This document shows positions 22,110 through 32,447 of a stretch of DNA of 64,000 nt, piece after piece. The stretch is from Antitrichia curtipendula (lineage: Eukaryota; Streptophyta; Bryopsida; Hypnales; Leucodontaceae): assembly GCA_951230915.1 (NCBI GenBank), contig OX579634.1, positions 20,238,725 to 20,302,724 on the forward strand. The letters run 5' to 3'. The notes beneath the pieces were generated by a model. That model was not told the origin of the DNA. It saw nothing but the letters and a program-made list of their open reading frames with translations, and did no database searches. How positions within the stretch are numbered: position 1 is the first letter of the stretch; every line of letters begins with the position of its first letter. Made by a program: the position numbers and the translations under genes.

Positions 22110-23624
22110 TTAACCCCTAAAGTCCCAAGGCCATTTTCTAGCCAGAAACCACTGAAAATTGCTATTTTTGCTGCGTTCATCCAAGAAAACAAAAATAAAT
22201 ATTTAATTCAAAATCTAACCGTAGGATTTGGTACTTCACTTGTCTAAGATCATGTTTTAAAATTTTCATCAAGTTTGACCGTACGGATTGGAAGATATCA
22301 GCATTCAAAGTTGGAAAAGTAGTCTTTTTGAATTCTGTTTTTTCAATTTCAGCTGACTTTGGCCGCCATTTGGAAAAAAAATTTACACTACAGACTTTGA
22401 ATTTAAAAAAAATTGTATTGAAGAATTGAGTTGAGAATTAGGAAAAAAAATTCAAAAAATAAACACTCGGCTTTCATTCTTTAAGAAATTGTTAAGTAGA
22501 TGTAGGTCCAAGATTGAATAAAAAACTAAATTTTTAATAGCTCCAAGGTGGTATTGAAATACAATAATCCCAACGGTGAGATTGTTCTAGCAAGAAAAAA
22601 CAACCATGTCTAGCATTTGTTTTTGAAAAATTGTGAAAATTGCATTTCAAAAAATGAATCCTATAAGTTATTTTTCCAAGAAGATGCTTAGATTGCCCAA
22701 TCTTGTATTTTTGGCTCAATTTTGGGCAACATAATTTTTTGCGTAGGTACATGTGAGTGGAGATTTTTTTTTTTTCTTTGAATTTTTCACATAATATGTG
22801 GATGAAGAGTATCTTTAAGGCTTAACAATTTTTATAACTTCTGAGTACATAGTTAAAAAGTTATAATGTGATATGTAGTTCGTTTCTCAACTTGGGCAGC
22901 TCGGGCAGATTAGAATTTTTTTTTTTTTTCAAAAATAAAAATTTGAAATTGGTTGTTTAGATTTATATATCCATGTAAAGCTTTTAATCATTCCATTTTG
23001 ATTAATGAAGTAAAAGTTATGAGGACTTCTAGTTTGCGGGCAGTTAGGGATTTTCTACTCTAAAATAAACTTTGAAGTCCTTTATTTAACTCAATTTTTA
23101 TAATTTTTTGAATGAAATAAAATCATAGGGTGTAGATTGTTTATTAAAACACTAAAACCATTGGGATTGGAATTTTTCAATTCCATAAATAAATTCTCAA
23201 CAAATTAGTATTTTGAATCACTATCTACTTCTTTCTACATACTATATTTTTTCTTTATGTTGTACAATTCTAATTGATCTGAAAATTTTCAAGCATGTAG
23301 ACAACTTGCCTTGAAGAATGAATGCAAAAAAGAAAAAACATTTTGGACATTTTTTCATAATGATCTGACCTTGTGAAGTGCAGCTGCCCAGTTTTTCACA
23401 AGGCCCTCAAAAGGAATTTTTCCAATTCAAACACTATTACCGTGCTATCCACACCGTGGAATTTTTTGAAATTTTTTTCACATTTTTTCGAACCAGAGTA
23501 CTACAAGGACCTATAGTTACATGTGTCAAAAAATGTTTTTTTAAATAAACTTGGTACTTGTACTAGAAATGGCAGTTTTGAAGCAATTTTTGTGAGAACA
23601 TAGTCAAGGAACTTTGGGGGTTAA
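22110..23624 (+). mobile_element. Family A TTAA-flanked element, long form (1515 bp)
   Basis: The ends TTAACCCCTAAAGTCC and GGAACTTTGGGGGTTAA pair apart from two mismatches. The interior has the family block ACCGTAGGATTTGG near 22219 and GACCGTACGGATTGGAAGAT near 22287. The right half repeats 9050-9420 in inverse orientation and ends with the family block inverted (about 23480-23600). It is the longest copy here and may be nearest the ancestral form, but it has no transposase frame. Confidence 0.82.
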
Positions 23625-23844
23625 AATAGACTAGTTGCTTAGTATATTCATATTTGGTAAGTAACATGACTATGTCAAGTCCCATGAACCAAAAAAAAGT
23701 CATATACATGACTAGGGCAAGTCATGTGTATGACTAGGGTTTTAAAACCCTAGCCACCACTTCAATGTAGCTGCCACGGATTTAGGGTTTAAAATCCTAG
23801 CTGCTATTTTTTGCAACTGTCCTTTCAAAGTGCAACGTTGGGCT

Positions 23845-24130
23845 ACTTTTTCTTTTTTTCTTTTCTTTTTCTTTTTCTAAGTTTTGCTTCTTATTTTTTG
23901 TTGCCTCTTAGTTATTTTTTCTTCTTTAGTTCTTGCTTCTAGTTTCTTCTTGTACCTCTCAGTTCTTGCTTCTTCTTGTTATTTATTGCATCTTAACTTG
24001 TACTTCTTTTTGTTTCTTGTTGCGTCTTAATTTTTTCTTCTTCTTGCTTTTTGTTGCATCTTATTACATCTTACTTCTTTCTTGTTACCTCCTAGCACTT
24101 GTCACCTTTTGCTTCTTGTTCCCTCTATCA
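23845..24130. repeat. Pyrimidine-rich low-complexity block
   Basis: The plus strand is dominated by T and C with recurring CTTCTTG, TTGCTTCT and TTGTTGCATCTTA words. The hydrophobic frame it creates (23933-24181) is a composition artefact. It lies inside the probable CACTA element. Confidence 0.7.
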
Positions 24131-25502
24131 CCATTATTATTTATTCTTCTTGTGTATTTGCAATTTCTATTAAAGATATAGTTGTTATGATTTTTTCTTA
24201 GCTTAAGCTTGTGCTACATATTTTGTGTTGCCTTAAGTCTTTGAAGGTTCTATATTGTTCATTTTCTAAAAATCAACCTTCTTGATTGTACATGTAGGCA
24301 CCTAAAGTTTGAAGGAAGTTATTGGAGGCTACTTGCAACACCAAAGAAGCAAACGTCTTCACATTTTTGTAAGGAATATAGGTCCTATAAGTGTGTGGCA
24401 ATACACATTTATAGTATGTCATTGTTATATGTTTTACACCTTAGTGACCTATAAATGTCATTGAGAATAGTCACATTTTTTTGCATTTTCTCTTTCCTAT
24501 ATGATTGTTCCTTGTGCATCTCAAAAATCATATGTACTCATTCTTAATTGAATGGAGTCTTTTATTTGCTTGCAAACCAATGTCAATGCATGACTGCAAT
24601 GTGTCATATACATTTAGAATGTATAGAAAATGTTATTGTAGTTTATGACAAAAGCTATTGTAAATCTCAATCACTTCAATTACAAACCATACACACAAAT
24701 CTAAAAAATATGACTCTTACTTATCCAATATATCACTCACTTGAATTATAATCAGAATATATCTTGGCCAAAATATGATTGGTTGTAGTCATGTAAATGC
24801 TCATAGTTATGCTAAAAATGTGACTCTGTACTTTTAAAAATATGACTACATTCAATCATAAAATTACTAGTAACAATCTATGTGAATTTCCATATTAGTC
24901 AAAAATATAACTCAGAAGAGTCATATTTCACATCAACAAAAAATATGATTTGGGAGAGTCAATATCCACATTAGTAGATAATATAAATCACAAGGGTTAA
25001 GTTCCACATCAATAAAAAAATATAACTTATGAAAGTCATATTCTTTATAGTCATTTTCACATCAACAAAAAAATAGGACTCACTATAGACAGTAGTCATA
25101 TTCTACATTAGCAAAAAATGTAACTCACTATAGTCATATGCTACGTCAACCAAAATATGACTCATTGTAGTCATATTTTATGTCAGCCAAAAATATGACT
25201 CCACGAAGTTATATGCCATGTAGGATTTTTTTCCTTTGCCCAGGTAGCTCAAGAAAAAATCAAGCCCCCAGGGATAGTCAACGTATATGCCATGTTGGCA
25301 AAATATGGCTAATTATGGCTAATTATACCTCTCATTCATATGACTGCCAATATGACTCATGTCTAAAGCGGCTCGTCAACGATGACTGGACCTAGTCATG
25401 TCACGAATCATTTACAGTGATTTTTGCATGAGTTATATTTTTTGATTTACGACTCACTGCAATCATATTTTGCAGTCATAAAACACCGAGTTTTTAGTAG
25501 TG

Positions 25503-26362
25503 AAACTATTCTTTAAATAGATGTCGAGCTTGCCCTCCCTATAATTTAGCTAATTTTTAGCACAATTAGAAATCAATCATTGATTGCTTTTACAATAAGT
25601 ATTATGGCACTATACTTATATTGAATGATTTGGGAATTGGATTTGAATTTCAATGTCCAAACATTCATCATTAATCATACACATTCAATTTGTCATACAA
25701 TTTTAATAATAAGCTTTCAATACAATTTGGAAAATGTACCGATAGTTGTAGATGTATTGTTCCACACTTTCAAAATTGTTGACATGCATATAACGGCCAA
25801 CATAGAGTGATGTTGTGACCCTTACATCATATCCAAATATCAAAAATTAATATAAAATATTTTATACATACCCACTACATTTGTGTTGAAAAGTTTTTGA
25901 TGGTACAAATAACCTTTCATCAAGAAACAAAAACAATTTTCTACACAACCTAAAGCAAAAAATTATTGTCTTTTGGATTTTCTATCTTAGAACTTGTCCA
26001 CTAAAACCAACTTTGATACAATGGACTTGGTGGCTCAATGGTTGAATGATAAAATGATATGCTCTAGCTCCACTACAAATTGAAAATTCCATTAGCAGGA
26101 TCTTCAAGCATACCCAATTGCCCACCAATATCTTGTGCCCAAGCTTATGATTTATCACAAAATTTTAGCCTATTTTTCATTCCAAAACTTCGTCCAAATG
26201 AAAGAGAAATTCTCAATCCTTACGTCACCTCAATCAATCTTTTCAAATTTTTGACAAAAAGTGTGGAGATGTATCCAAATTGTGACAATCAATTTTTCCC
26301 TCATCTAGTGCAAAGATAAAAAATTAATCTTCTTGAAGATTTTAGAGCAAGGCCAATAACAT
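25503..26362. other. AT-rich intergenic DNA, no gene recognised
   Basis: Only short frames occur. A stretch near 26020-26050 (GGTGGCTCAATGGTTGAATG) faintly resembles a tRNA A-box region, but no matching B box follows. Nothing else is apparent. Confidence 0.35.
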
Positions 26363-26630
26363 TAGATGTTTTTGAGGGCATTGGAGGGCTGTTTCAGGTC
26401 CGTTCTCAATGTTGTGAACCAACCAATGCTAGTTAGAATAATTAATGATATTTAAAAATATTTAAAAAAATATTTAAAATACTTAAAATTGTAAAAAATT
26501 GTAAAAAAAATTATTATTATTATCCAATGTGGCAATCTCTTGGCCACATCACTCGTTGTTGTGGTTGAGTTCATATAGTCTAGGAACTCCAAGGAACTCC
26601 AACCTTCTACATGGACTAAATTTCATCTAA
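26363..26630. repeat. Family C short repeat, copy 1 (268 bp)
   Basis: The copy starts TTAGATG and ends CATCTAA, and is homologous in inverse orientation to 58430-58698, which has the same ends and nearly the same length. Shared interior landmarks are GGAGGGC-GTTTCAGG-CC near one end and AATGTGG-A-TCTC-ACATCA near the other. The flanks could be read as TA sites. It is probably a MITE of unknown superfamily. Confidence 0.55.
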
Positions 26631-27251
26631 AGTTTTAAGGAGCTTCTCCAAAATCCCTTTTTAGGTTTTTAATACCAAAGGTAAAAATGTCTCTAATAGA
26701 GACATTTGGACAAAGAAATGATTTCACCTCCTTGAAGATGTTATTTCATCCATTCAAATTTTATATTGAGATTATGCTAATTATCCAATATTTTTACTGT
26801 ACAAATTTTGAAAATTCATCTATATAAATATTTTGCATATTTTTGAATTGAAATATAATTCAATAACTTCCTCACCTTTAAAGTATTATTATATAGAATT
26901 TTTATTGTGCAATTGAAAATTGAATTTAATATCTTTATTATAGTTAGAATTTTTTATCTTAAGATTGCAACAAAAAATTTATTAAAACAATATAAAACCT
27001 TTGTATGTGATAAAAATTTAAAATATTCATTATTTTTAGTTTACTTGTATCATATAAATTTATTGACAATAATATGGGCATATCTATCTATTTAGATGCA
27101 ATCTATGGTTATTAATACATATTTTATTCAAACTCTATTATCATATTAACTATTATTAGCTTATTCATATTAAATCTTTGCAAAATCATAAAATCTTGAA
27201 AAAATCCTAAACCTTTAAGGTTAAAATTGGCAATTATGCAACTCATGTAAT
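26631..27251. other. AT-rich intergenic DNA, no gene recognised
   Basis: About 620 bp of AT-rich DNA with no recognisable features. Confidence 0.4.
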
Positions 27252-27828
27252 TTAACCCCTAAAGCCCCGAGGGTGTTTTCTGCCTAAAAACACTTATAAC
27301 TACCACTTCTGTTGTATTCACTTAAAGAAACCAATTTTTTTAAATGTAACTGTAGGATCTTGTACTTAAATTGTCTGAGATCATGTAGTAAAAATTTCAT
27401 CAAATTTGACCATACGAATTGGAAGATATTAGCATTCAAAGTTGAACAAAAAGTTTTTTTTCAAGAAGATGCTTAAATTGCCCGAAAAAATAAGATTGTC
27501 TATAACTTTCTCATCCCTAGTCCAAATAGAATGAACCAAAGCTTCACGTATAAGTAAAAACACAATATTGTAGTAAAAAAATTCAAAAAATAATATTTTG
27601 ATTTTTTGTAATTTTTTTGGGCTACATGCCAATCTGCATTTCTTGCTCATTATGCCATAACTCTTTCATCCGGCATCCGATTAAAACAAAAATTATATAT
27701 CCACAAAGCTCTTGCAAAGCTACACAACCTCAAAAAATCTCAAAAAATTTCATTTCAAATTGAGACAATAGGAACCTACCTGGACCCAAATTGTCCCCCG
27801 AGGAGACAAGTGGGGCTTTAGAGGTTAA
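27252..27828 (+). mobile_element. Family A short form (577 bp)
   Basis: The ends TTAACCCCTAAAGCCCC and GGGGCTTTAGAGGTTAA match at 16 of 17 bases, with TTAA at both ends. It is closely similar throughout to 29341-29916 and, in inverse orientation, to 35380-35971. Near the right end is a small palindrome (TGTCCCCCGAGGAGACA). The interior block GTAGGATCTTGTACTTAAAT begins near 27352. Confidence 0.85.
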
Positions 27829-28571
27829 TAAAAGTGCATTTGGTAATTTTTAGGGCACCATTTGATCGCCCTTGATGGATAAGCATGTTTAACTAATTTA
27901 AGGTAATCCAATCTATAATATATTGAATGATTGATTTGCCTTGTTGACATTCTTGAATTTTTTAATAAAAATTCCACATTAAATATGAGAAATCAAAAGC
28001 AATTGAATTTATCTTTTACTAGGTATAAATTTGTTATTAATTTGTGAAGTGTGCTAACCAAATGACCTCAAAGAGTCTCTAGACTCCCCAAATCAACAAA
28101 AAGTGTATCTATAATGGTCATCTTACTCACCTAAAGCAGTCACAATATTTTCTAACATGGCTACAAAATGAAGGCATAAAAAAGCTACTTTGTGTGATGA
28201 ATTACACTAGAAAGGTGGAAGTTCCTATTGCAATCACTAATCATTCCAACACCATCATCCAAGACATTCATTGTGACCACTAGTTCAACCTAATGTACCT
28301 TAGTCTCTTTAATTGAATTTTTTTTGCCATGGATTGATGCCATATTTTAACCCCCAAAGGAAAAAAAACTTATTTGTTGAATGGACACTTGGAAATGTAG
28401 GTCGGTTCTTAATTCCTATGAAGTCAATTTTAGACTCAATTTTGCAAAAATGAAAATGAAAATGATTTTATTTTATTTTATTTTTTAAATCACTTCAAAC
28501 ATCTTAATCTTTCAATCCATGCAATCAAATGGGCTGAATTTTTTTCTTCTTTAACACATCGCTTTACTTCT
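27829..28571. other. AT-rich intergenic DNA with a possible TTAA-element end
   Basis: A TTAACCCCCAAAGG string at 28347 looks like a family A end, but I found no partner. The part near 28069-28180 resembles 3750-3870 inside the 3419-4436 element (GAGTCTCTAGACTCCCCAAATC; TCTAACATGGCTACAA), so it is another relic of that family. Confidence 0.4.
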
Positions 28572-28800
28572 TTAATCCATGAATGGCACGGAGGACGTTT
28601 TCTAGCCAATAAATGACAAAGAATATCTTCATGTAGGACAAAAATGCAACTATTCATCTTCCAAATTTTGCGTGGAAAGGAAATATCTTCTATAGCCATT
28701 TGTCTTCCAATGAATTTTTCTTCATTTTTTTTAAGCCAACAATTCACACGGTATCAAAACAAACGATTTCTTCGATGATTGGCTTGTTGTTTAAGGGTTA
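28572..28800 (+). mobile_element. Family B MITE, first of three in a row
   Basis: The copy begins TTAATCCATGAATGGCACGG and ends GTTTAAGGGTTA. Interior landmarks AATGACAAAGAATATCTTC, CAACTATTCATCTTCC and CAACAATTCACACGGT match the other B copies. The right TTAA has become TTAC and is shared with the next, inverted copy. Confidence 0.7.
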
Positions 28801-28991
28801 CCAAAGGAATCACCTTGGAAATCATCCCTTTTCATTACCGTGTTAATCATCGATTTAAAAAATAGCAAAAGCAGTCATTGAAGACCTCCCCTTTTCACAA
28901 CAAAATTCTGAGGATGAATAGTTGCATTTCTGTCCTACTAGGTTGATTCTATGTCATCCATCAGACACCAAACGTTCTCCTCGACGTTTAA
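28797..28991 (-). mobile_element. Family B MITE, second of three (inverted)
   Basis: This is the inverse complement of the family B pattern: GGAAATCATCCC, CCGTGTTAATCATCG, GAGGATGAATAGTTGCA and CCTCGACGTTTAA. It shares its right TTAA (28988-28991) with the third copy, forming a head-to-head pair. Confidence 0.7.
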
Positions 28992-29219
28992 CCCATAAAC
29001 GCCACGGAAGACGTTTTTCGACCAATGAATAATAAAAAAAATTCTCCTTATAGGACATAGCGCAATTATTCATCCTCCAAATTTTGTATGGAAAGGGAAG
29101 ATCTTCTACAATAGTTTGACTTCCAATGAGTGTTTTTTTCATTTTTTTTAAGCCAACAATTCACACAGTACCCAAACATATAATTTCTACGATGACCAAC
29201 CCGTCCTTTAAGGGTTTAA
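28988..29219 (+). mobile_element. Family B MITE, third of three
   Basis: The copy begins TTAACCCATAAACGCCACGG and ends CCTTTAAGGGTTTAA. The interior matches the first copy closely (GGACATAGCGCAATTATTCA; CAACAATTCACACAGTACC). The right border may instead be the next TTAA at 29223. Confidence 0.7.
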
Positions 29220-29340
29220 GGATTAACACTATTACACTATCCACATGGATATAGCAACTCTGATAGGGTAACCCTAAGCGTTATCCTAAATCCTAAATTA
29301 GGTTATATATACTATACAAGGGACCTACCTCATTATCTAA

Positions 29341-29916
29341 CCCCTAAAGCTCCGAGGGTGTTTTCTGCCTAAAAACACTAAAAACTATCACTTTTGTTGT
29401 ATTCACTTAAGGAAATCAATTTTTTTTTTTTTTTGGAATTTAACCGTAGGATCTTGTACTTAACTTGTCTAAGATCATGTAGTAAAAATTTCATCAAATA
29501 TCACCGTAAGGATTGGAAGATATTCACATTCAAAGTTGAACAAAAAGTTTTTTTTCAAGAAGATGCTTAAATTGCCCAAAAAACTAAGATTGTCCATAAC
29601 TTTCTCATGCCTAGTCCAAATAGAATGAATCAAAGCTTCATGTATAGGTAAAAATATAATATTTTAGTAAAAAAATTAAAAAACTTCTTTTGACTTTTAA
29701 TAGGTTTTTTTGGGCTGCCCGCCAATCTCCATTTCTTGCTCATTGTGCCATAACGTTTTCATCGGGCATCCGATTGAAACAAAAATTATATATCCACAAA
29801 GCTCTTGCAAAGCTACACAACCTCAAAAAATCTCAAAAAAATTCATTTCAAATTGAGACAATAGGAACCTACCCAGACCCAAATTGTCCCCTAAGGGGAC
29901 AAGCGGGGCTTAGGGG
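29341..29916 (+). mobile_element. Family A short form flanked by CTAA instead of TTAA
   Basis: This is a near copy of 27252-27828. It begins CCCCTAAAGCTCC and ends GGGGCTTAGGGG. Both flanks read CTAA (29337-29340 and 29917-29920) rather than TTAA. Identical flanks suggest a true target duplication at a non-canonical site, although parallel point mutation is possible. The right-end palindrome TGTCCCCTAAGGGGACA is perfect. Confidence 0.82.
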
Positions 29917-29920
29917 CTAA

Positions 29921-30603
29921 TACAGACTGAGCATACGCCAATTCTAAACGATTACAAACACATTCTTGTACGATTGGGAATTCAAAAGATAATTAACTAA
30001 TTAATTAATTTTTCTGATTTCGGACAATGCATCGCAAATTGGCACCTTGGGACTGACTTTTTTTCCCCTCTTCCAAAACACCCTCCGTCCTTTAGGGGTT
30101 ATCATTCCTTTGTTGAGGCCCCCTTTCGCCCCCTTGTCCCTAGTGGCTGGTCTTTTTTTATTTACCTGAACTTGAAACTTGGAAGGGGGTGGGGGACTGG
30201 GGGTTGGTATCTGGGGAAAGGCTGGCGAGCAGAGCCCGAAGTGGATTCGGAGGGCTAACAATAGTGTGATCTCGTTATACCAGATCTCAATGCCAGAATG
30301 GGTAACTCCGCACTGGATTGGTGGAGCCCCAAGCGAAGCGACCAGAAGGAAGCGCCCGCACGTGGGGGAATGGGGAAAGCCACTCCCCCCTTGTCCCCTG
30401 TCCCTTGTCCCTACGGGGGCTGCGGGAGCTGCGGGCTACGGCCCCCCTATCAGGCCCTCCCCTGCCCGGGTCAATCGCCCGCCCCCTCCCTATTGTCACA
30501 CTATTGTATTGGTAGCCACCCAGAAAGAAAATAAAGTGTCGCCCTCAAAACATTTGTTTGGGCAAAAATGGGGACAAACACAACAACAATATTGCAACCT
30601 GCT
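29921..30603. other. GC-rich island (about 30060-30530) of unknown origin
   Basis: The interval 30060-30530 is strikingly GC-rich (runs such as GGGGGTGGGGGACTGGGGG, GGGGCTGCGGGAGCTGCGGG and CCCCCTATCAGGCCCTCCCC) amid AT-rich DNA. Several frames cross it on both strands, but none is recognisable and stop-poor frames are expected from the composition. Clusters such as CCCCAAGCGAAGCGACCAG recall plant organellar, especially mitochondrial, spacer DNA, so a nuclear insertion of organelle DNA is possible. A TTTAGGGGTTA string near 30090 resembles a family A end. Confidence 0.45.
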
Positions 30604-31774
30604 TTAACCCTTAAACGAGGGGCAAATAACCGTGGAAATCACCTCTTTTGACATTGTATGAATTGTTGAATTAACCCCTAAAGGCCTAAGGCCTTTTTTC
30701 TGCCCCAAAACACCCAAAACTGCCACTTTTTTTAGCAAAGAGTGAAAAAAAATGAAAAATGTTTTTTTTTGCACAACTAACCGTAGGATCTTACACCTAA
30801 CTAGTATGAGAATAGGTGGAAAAAATTTCAGAATTCTTGACCCCACAGATTGCAAGATATCTATGTTTAAAGTGAAAAAAACAAAATTTTCAGCACATTG
30901 TGGGACTGGATTTTTTGACTTTGAACATTTTTAACTTAAAATTTTTGCACTACAGAGTTTTGAGCTTTAAATCTTTACAGTGGAGAATTGAGTTGAAAGT
31001 CTAATTTAAAAAAATTCAAATAAAAAAAACATAGTTTTTATTATTATAAAAATTGTTAAGGAGAAGTAGGTACGAGATAGAAGGAAAATCTAAAGTATTC
31101 ATATATTTTAGATGGAATTAAAATGCACTAATCCCTTTGGTGAGATTGTTCTAGCAAGTAAACTAAACCATGAAAAAAATAAAAATTTGAAAAATTTGAA
31201 AAATTGCATTTAGAAATGAATCCTACAAGTTATTTTTTCAAAAAGATGCTCTAACTGCCCGAAAAACAAGAATGTCCATAACTTTCTCATAACAAATCCA
31301 AATGAAATGAATCAAAGCTTTCCAGATAGACAAAAATATAATCTATAAGAAAAAAATACTAAAAAAAAATAAAAAATAAAAAAGTGCAGATTTTTTTTGC
31401 TGCCCGTGCTGCCCCCTGTCCCCTGTTTTGAGCTTATTTGGTCATAACTTTTGTTACCGGGCAGCGATTGTGAAAAAAATTATATTCACATGTAGCTAAT
31501 CAGCTTTTCTACCTCCAAAAAAAGTTTCAAAAAATCAGGAGAAAATTGCAGCCCGTAGGTACTTGCCCAAAAACTCATTTGTCCCTCGAAGGGACAATGG
31601 GCTTTTAGGGGTTAAAAATAATGCAAAAGGACTAATTGGAAGTCCAACTACTATAAATTATCTTTCTTTTTCCCACAGAATTTGGAGGATGAATAGTTGC
31701 ACTTGTGTCCTACATAGGAGATTCTCTTGTCATTCATCAGCCGCAAAATGTCCGCCTCGACGTTTAAGGGTTAA
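30604..31774 (-). mobile_element. Family B MITE split by a family A element
   Basis: The outer ends TTAACCCTTAAACGAGG (30604) and CCTCGACGTTTAAGGGTTAA (to 31774) form the family B inverted repeat. The B sequence runs 30604-30674, stops at a TTAA, and resumes at 31612 with AAATAATGCAAAAGG. The uninterrupted copy at 9749-9965 shows the matching continuous sequence (GATTTAAGAAAATCC), so the insertion point is exact. Without the insert it is about 227 bp. Confidence 0.85.
30671..31615 (+). mobile_element. Family A element (945 bp) inserted in family B
   Basis: The ends are TTAACCCCTAAAGGCC and GGCTTTTAGGGGTTAA, with TTAA duplicated from the family B target. The interior blocks ACCGTAGGATCTTACACC (near 30780) and the right palindrome TGTCCCTCGAAGGGACA (31580-31596) are typical. 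GCTGCCCGTGCTGCCCC lies near 31401. There is no transposase. Confidence 0.87.
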
Positions 31775-31794
31775 TTTAATGTATAATCCATATA

Positions 31795-32447
31795 TTAACC
31801 CCCGAGAGGATGTTTAGAGACCTAAAATTGTTTCAAAATACTTGTCCCAAAAACAAGGCCAAAATCTTCATTAATATTTTTTTTTAACAAATCCAATCGT
31901 ATGATCTTTAGATTCACTTGTTTTTAAGTACATCGTTCTAAAAGTTTTAACCCCTAAAGTTCCAAGGCCATTTTTTTTGCTCAAAAATCGCTCAAAACTA
32001 CCACTTTCTTTTGCTATGATCACCTAGGAAATTTAAAGGAATATGTTATCTAAAATCTAACCGTAGGATCTTATTCTATGCTTGGTTTTAAGATCGCATA
32101 GCAAAAAATTTGTGGTTTTTGATCCTATAGATTGAAATATACTAGCATTCAAAATTCTTTAATTGCCTACAAAACAAGAAGCTCCATACGTTTCACCTTA
32201 CTAATCCGAATGAAATGAATCAAAGCTTTCTATTTAAACAAAAAATAATTTCAATTTTTTGTAGATTTTTTTTTATGCACGATCTCCCAGGCACCAATTG
32301 AATTTATTAATATAATTTTAGAAAATAATTAGATTATAGTAATTTTTCTAAAAAATTCATGTAAAATTTTCAAATTATGAAGTCAACAAAGCCTACCTAA
32401 GTTCTCAAAAAGCCCAAAGTGGGCTCCGTGGTCATTTAGGGATAAAA
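31795..32447 (+). mobile_element. Two nested, decayed family A copies
   Basis: An outer copy begins TTAACCCCCGAGAGG at 31795 and reaches the family block (ATCGTATGATCTTTAG near 31898). A second copy interrupts it at 31947 (TTAACCCCTAAAGTTCCAAGG) with its own block ACCGTAGGATCTTATTC near 32060. The inner copy ends near 32447 with GTCATTTAGGGATAA, a decayed right end. The remainder of the outer copy is not recognisable downstream. Confidence 0.55.

Larger units (their letters stand above)
19247..25502. mobile_element. Probable CACTA (En/Spm) element, about 6.3 kb, with nested insertions
   Basis: The left end is CACTACAAGAAAAC at 19247; the right end inverse complement is CACTACTAAAAACTC. The match continues with TTTTATGA-TGCAAAA in both ends. 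Flanks are ATA and AAA, so a 3-bp duplication holds at only 2 of 3 positions. Both subterminal regions (19300-19680 and about 24770-25490) are packed with copies of AGTCATATTT and its complement, the subterminal-repeat arrangement expected of CACTA elements. No transposase frame survives. Nested inside are a PIF/Harbinger MITE (21363-21879), a family A element (22110-23624) and a pyrimidine-rich block (23845-24130). Confidence 0.65.

Noticed and set aside
22114..22122. CCCCTAAAG ends resemble the plant telomere unit CCCTAAA
   Set aside because: The motif occurs singly at transposon ends next to TTAA and never in tandem, so the likeness is coincidental.
23933..24181. 82-codon hydrophobic frame
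   Set aside because: It lies in a T/C-rich low-complexity block inside a transposon and is a composition artefact.
26020..26080. Possible SINE or tRNA relic (GGTGGCTCAATGGTTGAATG)
   Set aside because: No acceptable B box follows and no second copy was found in the window.
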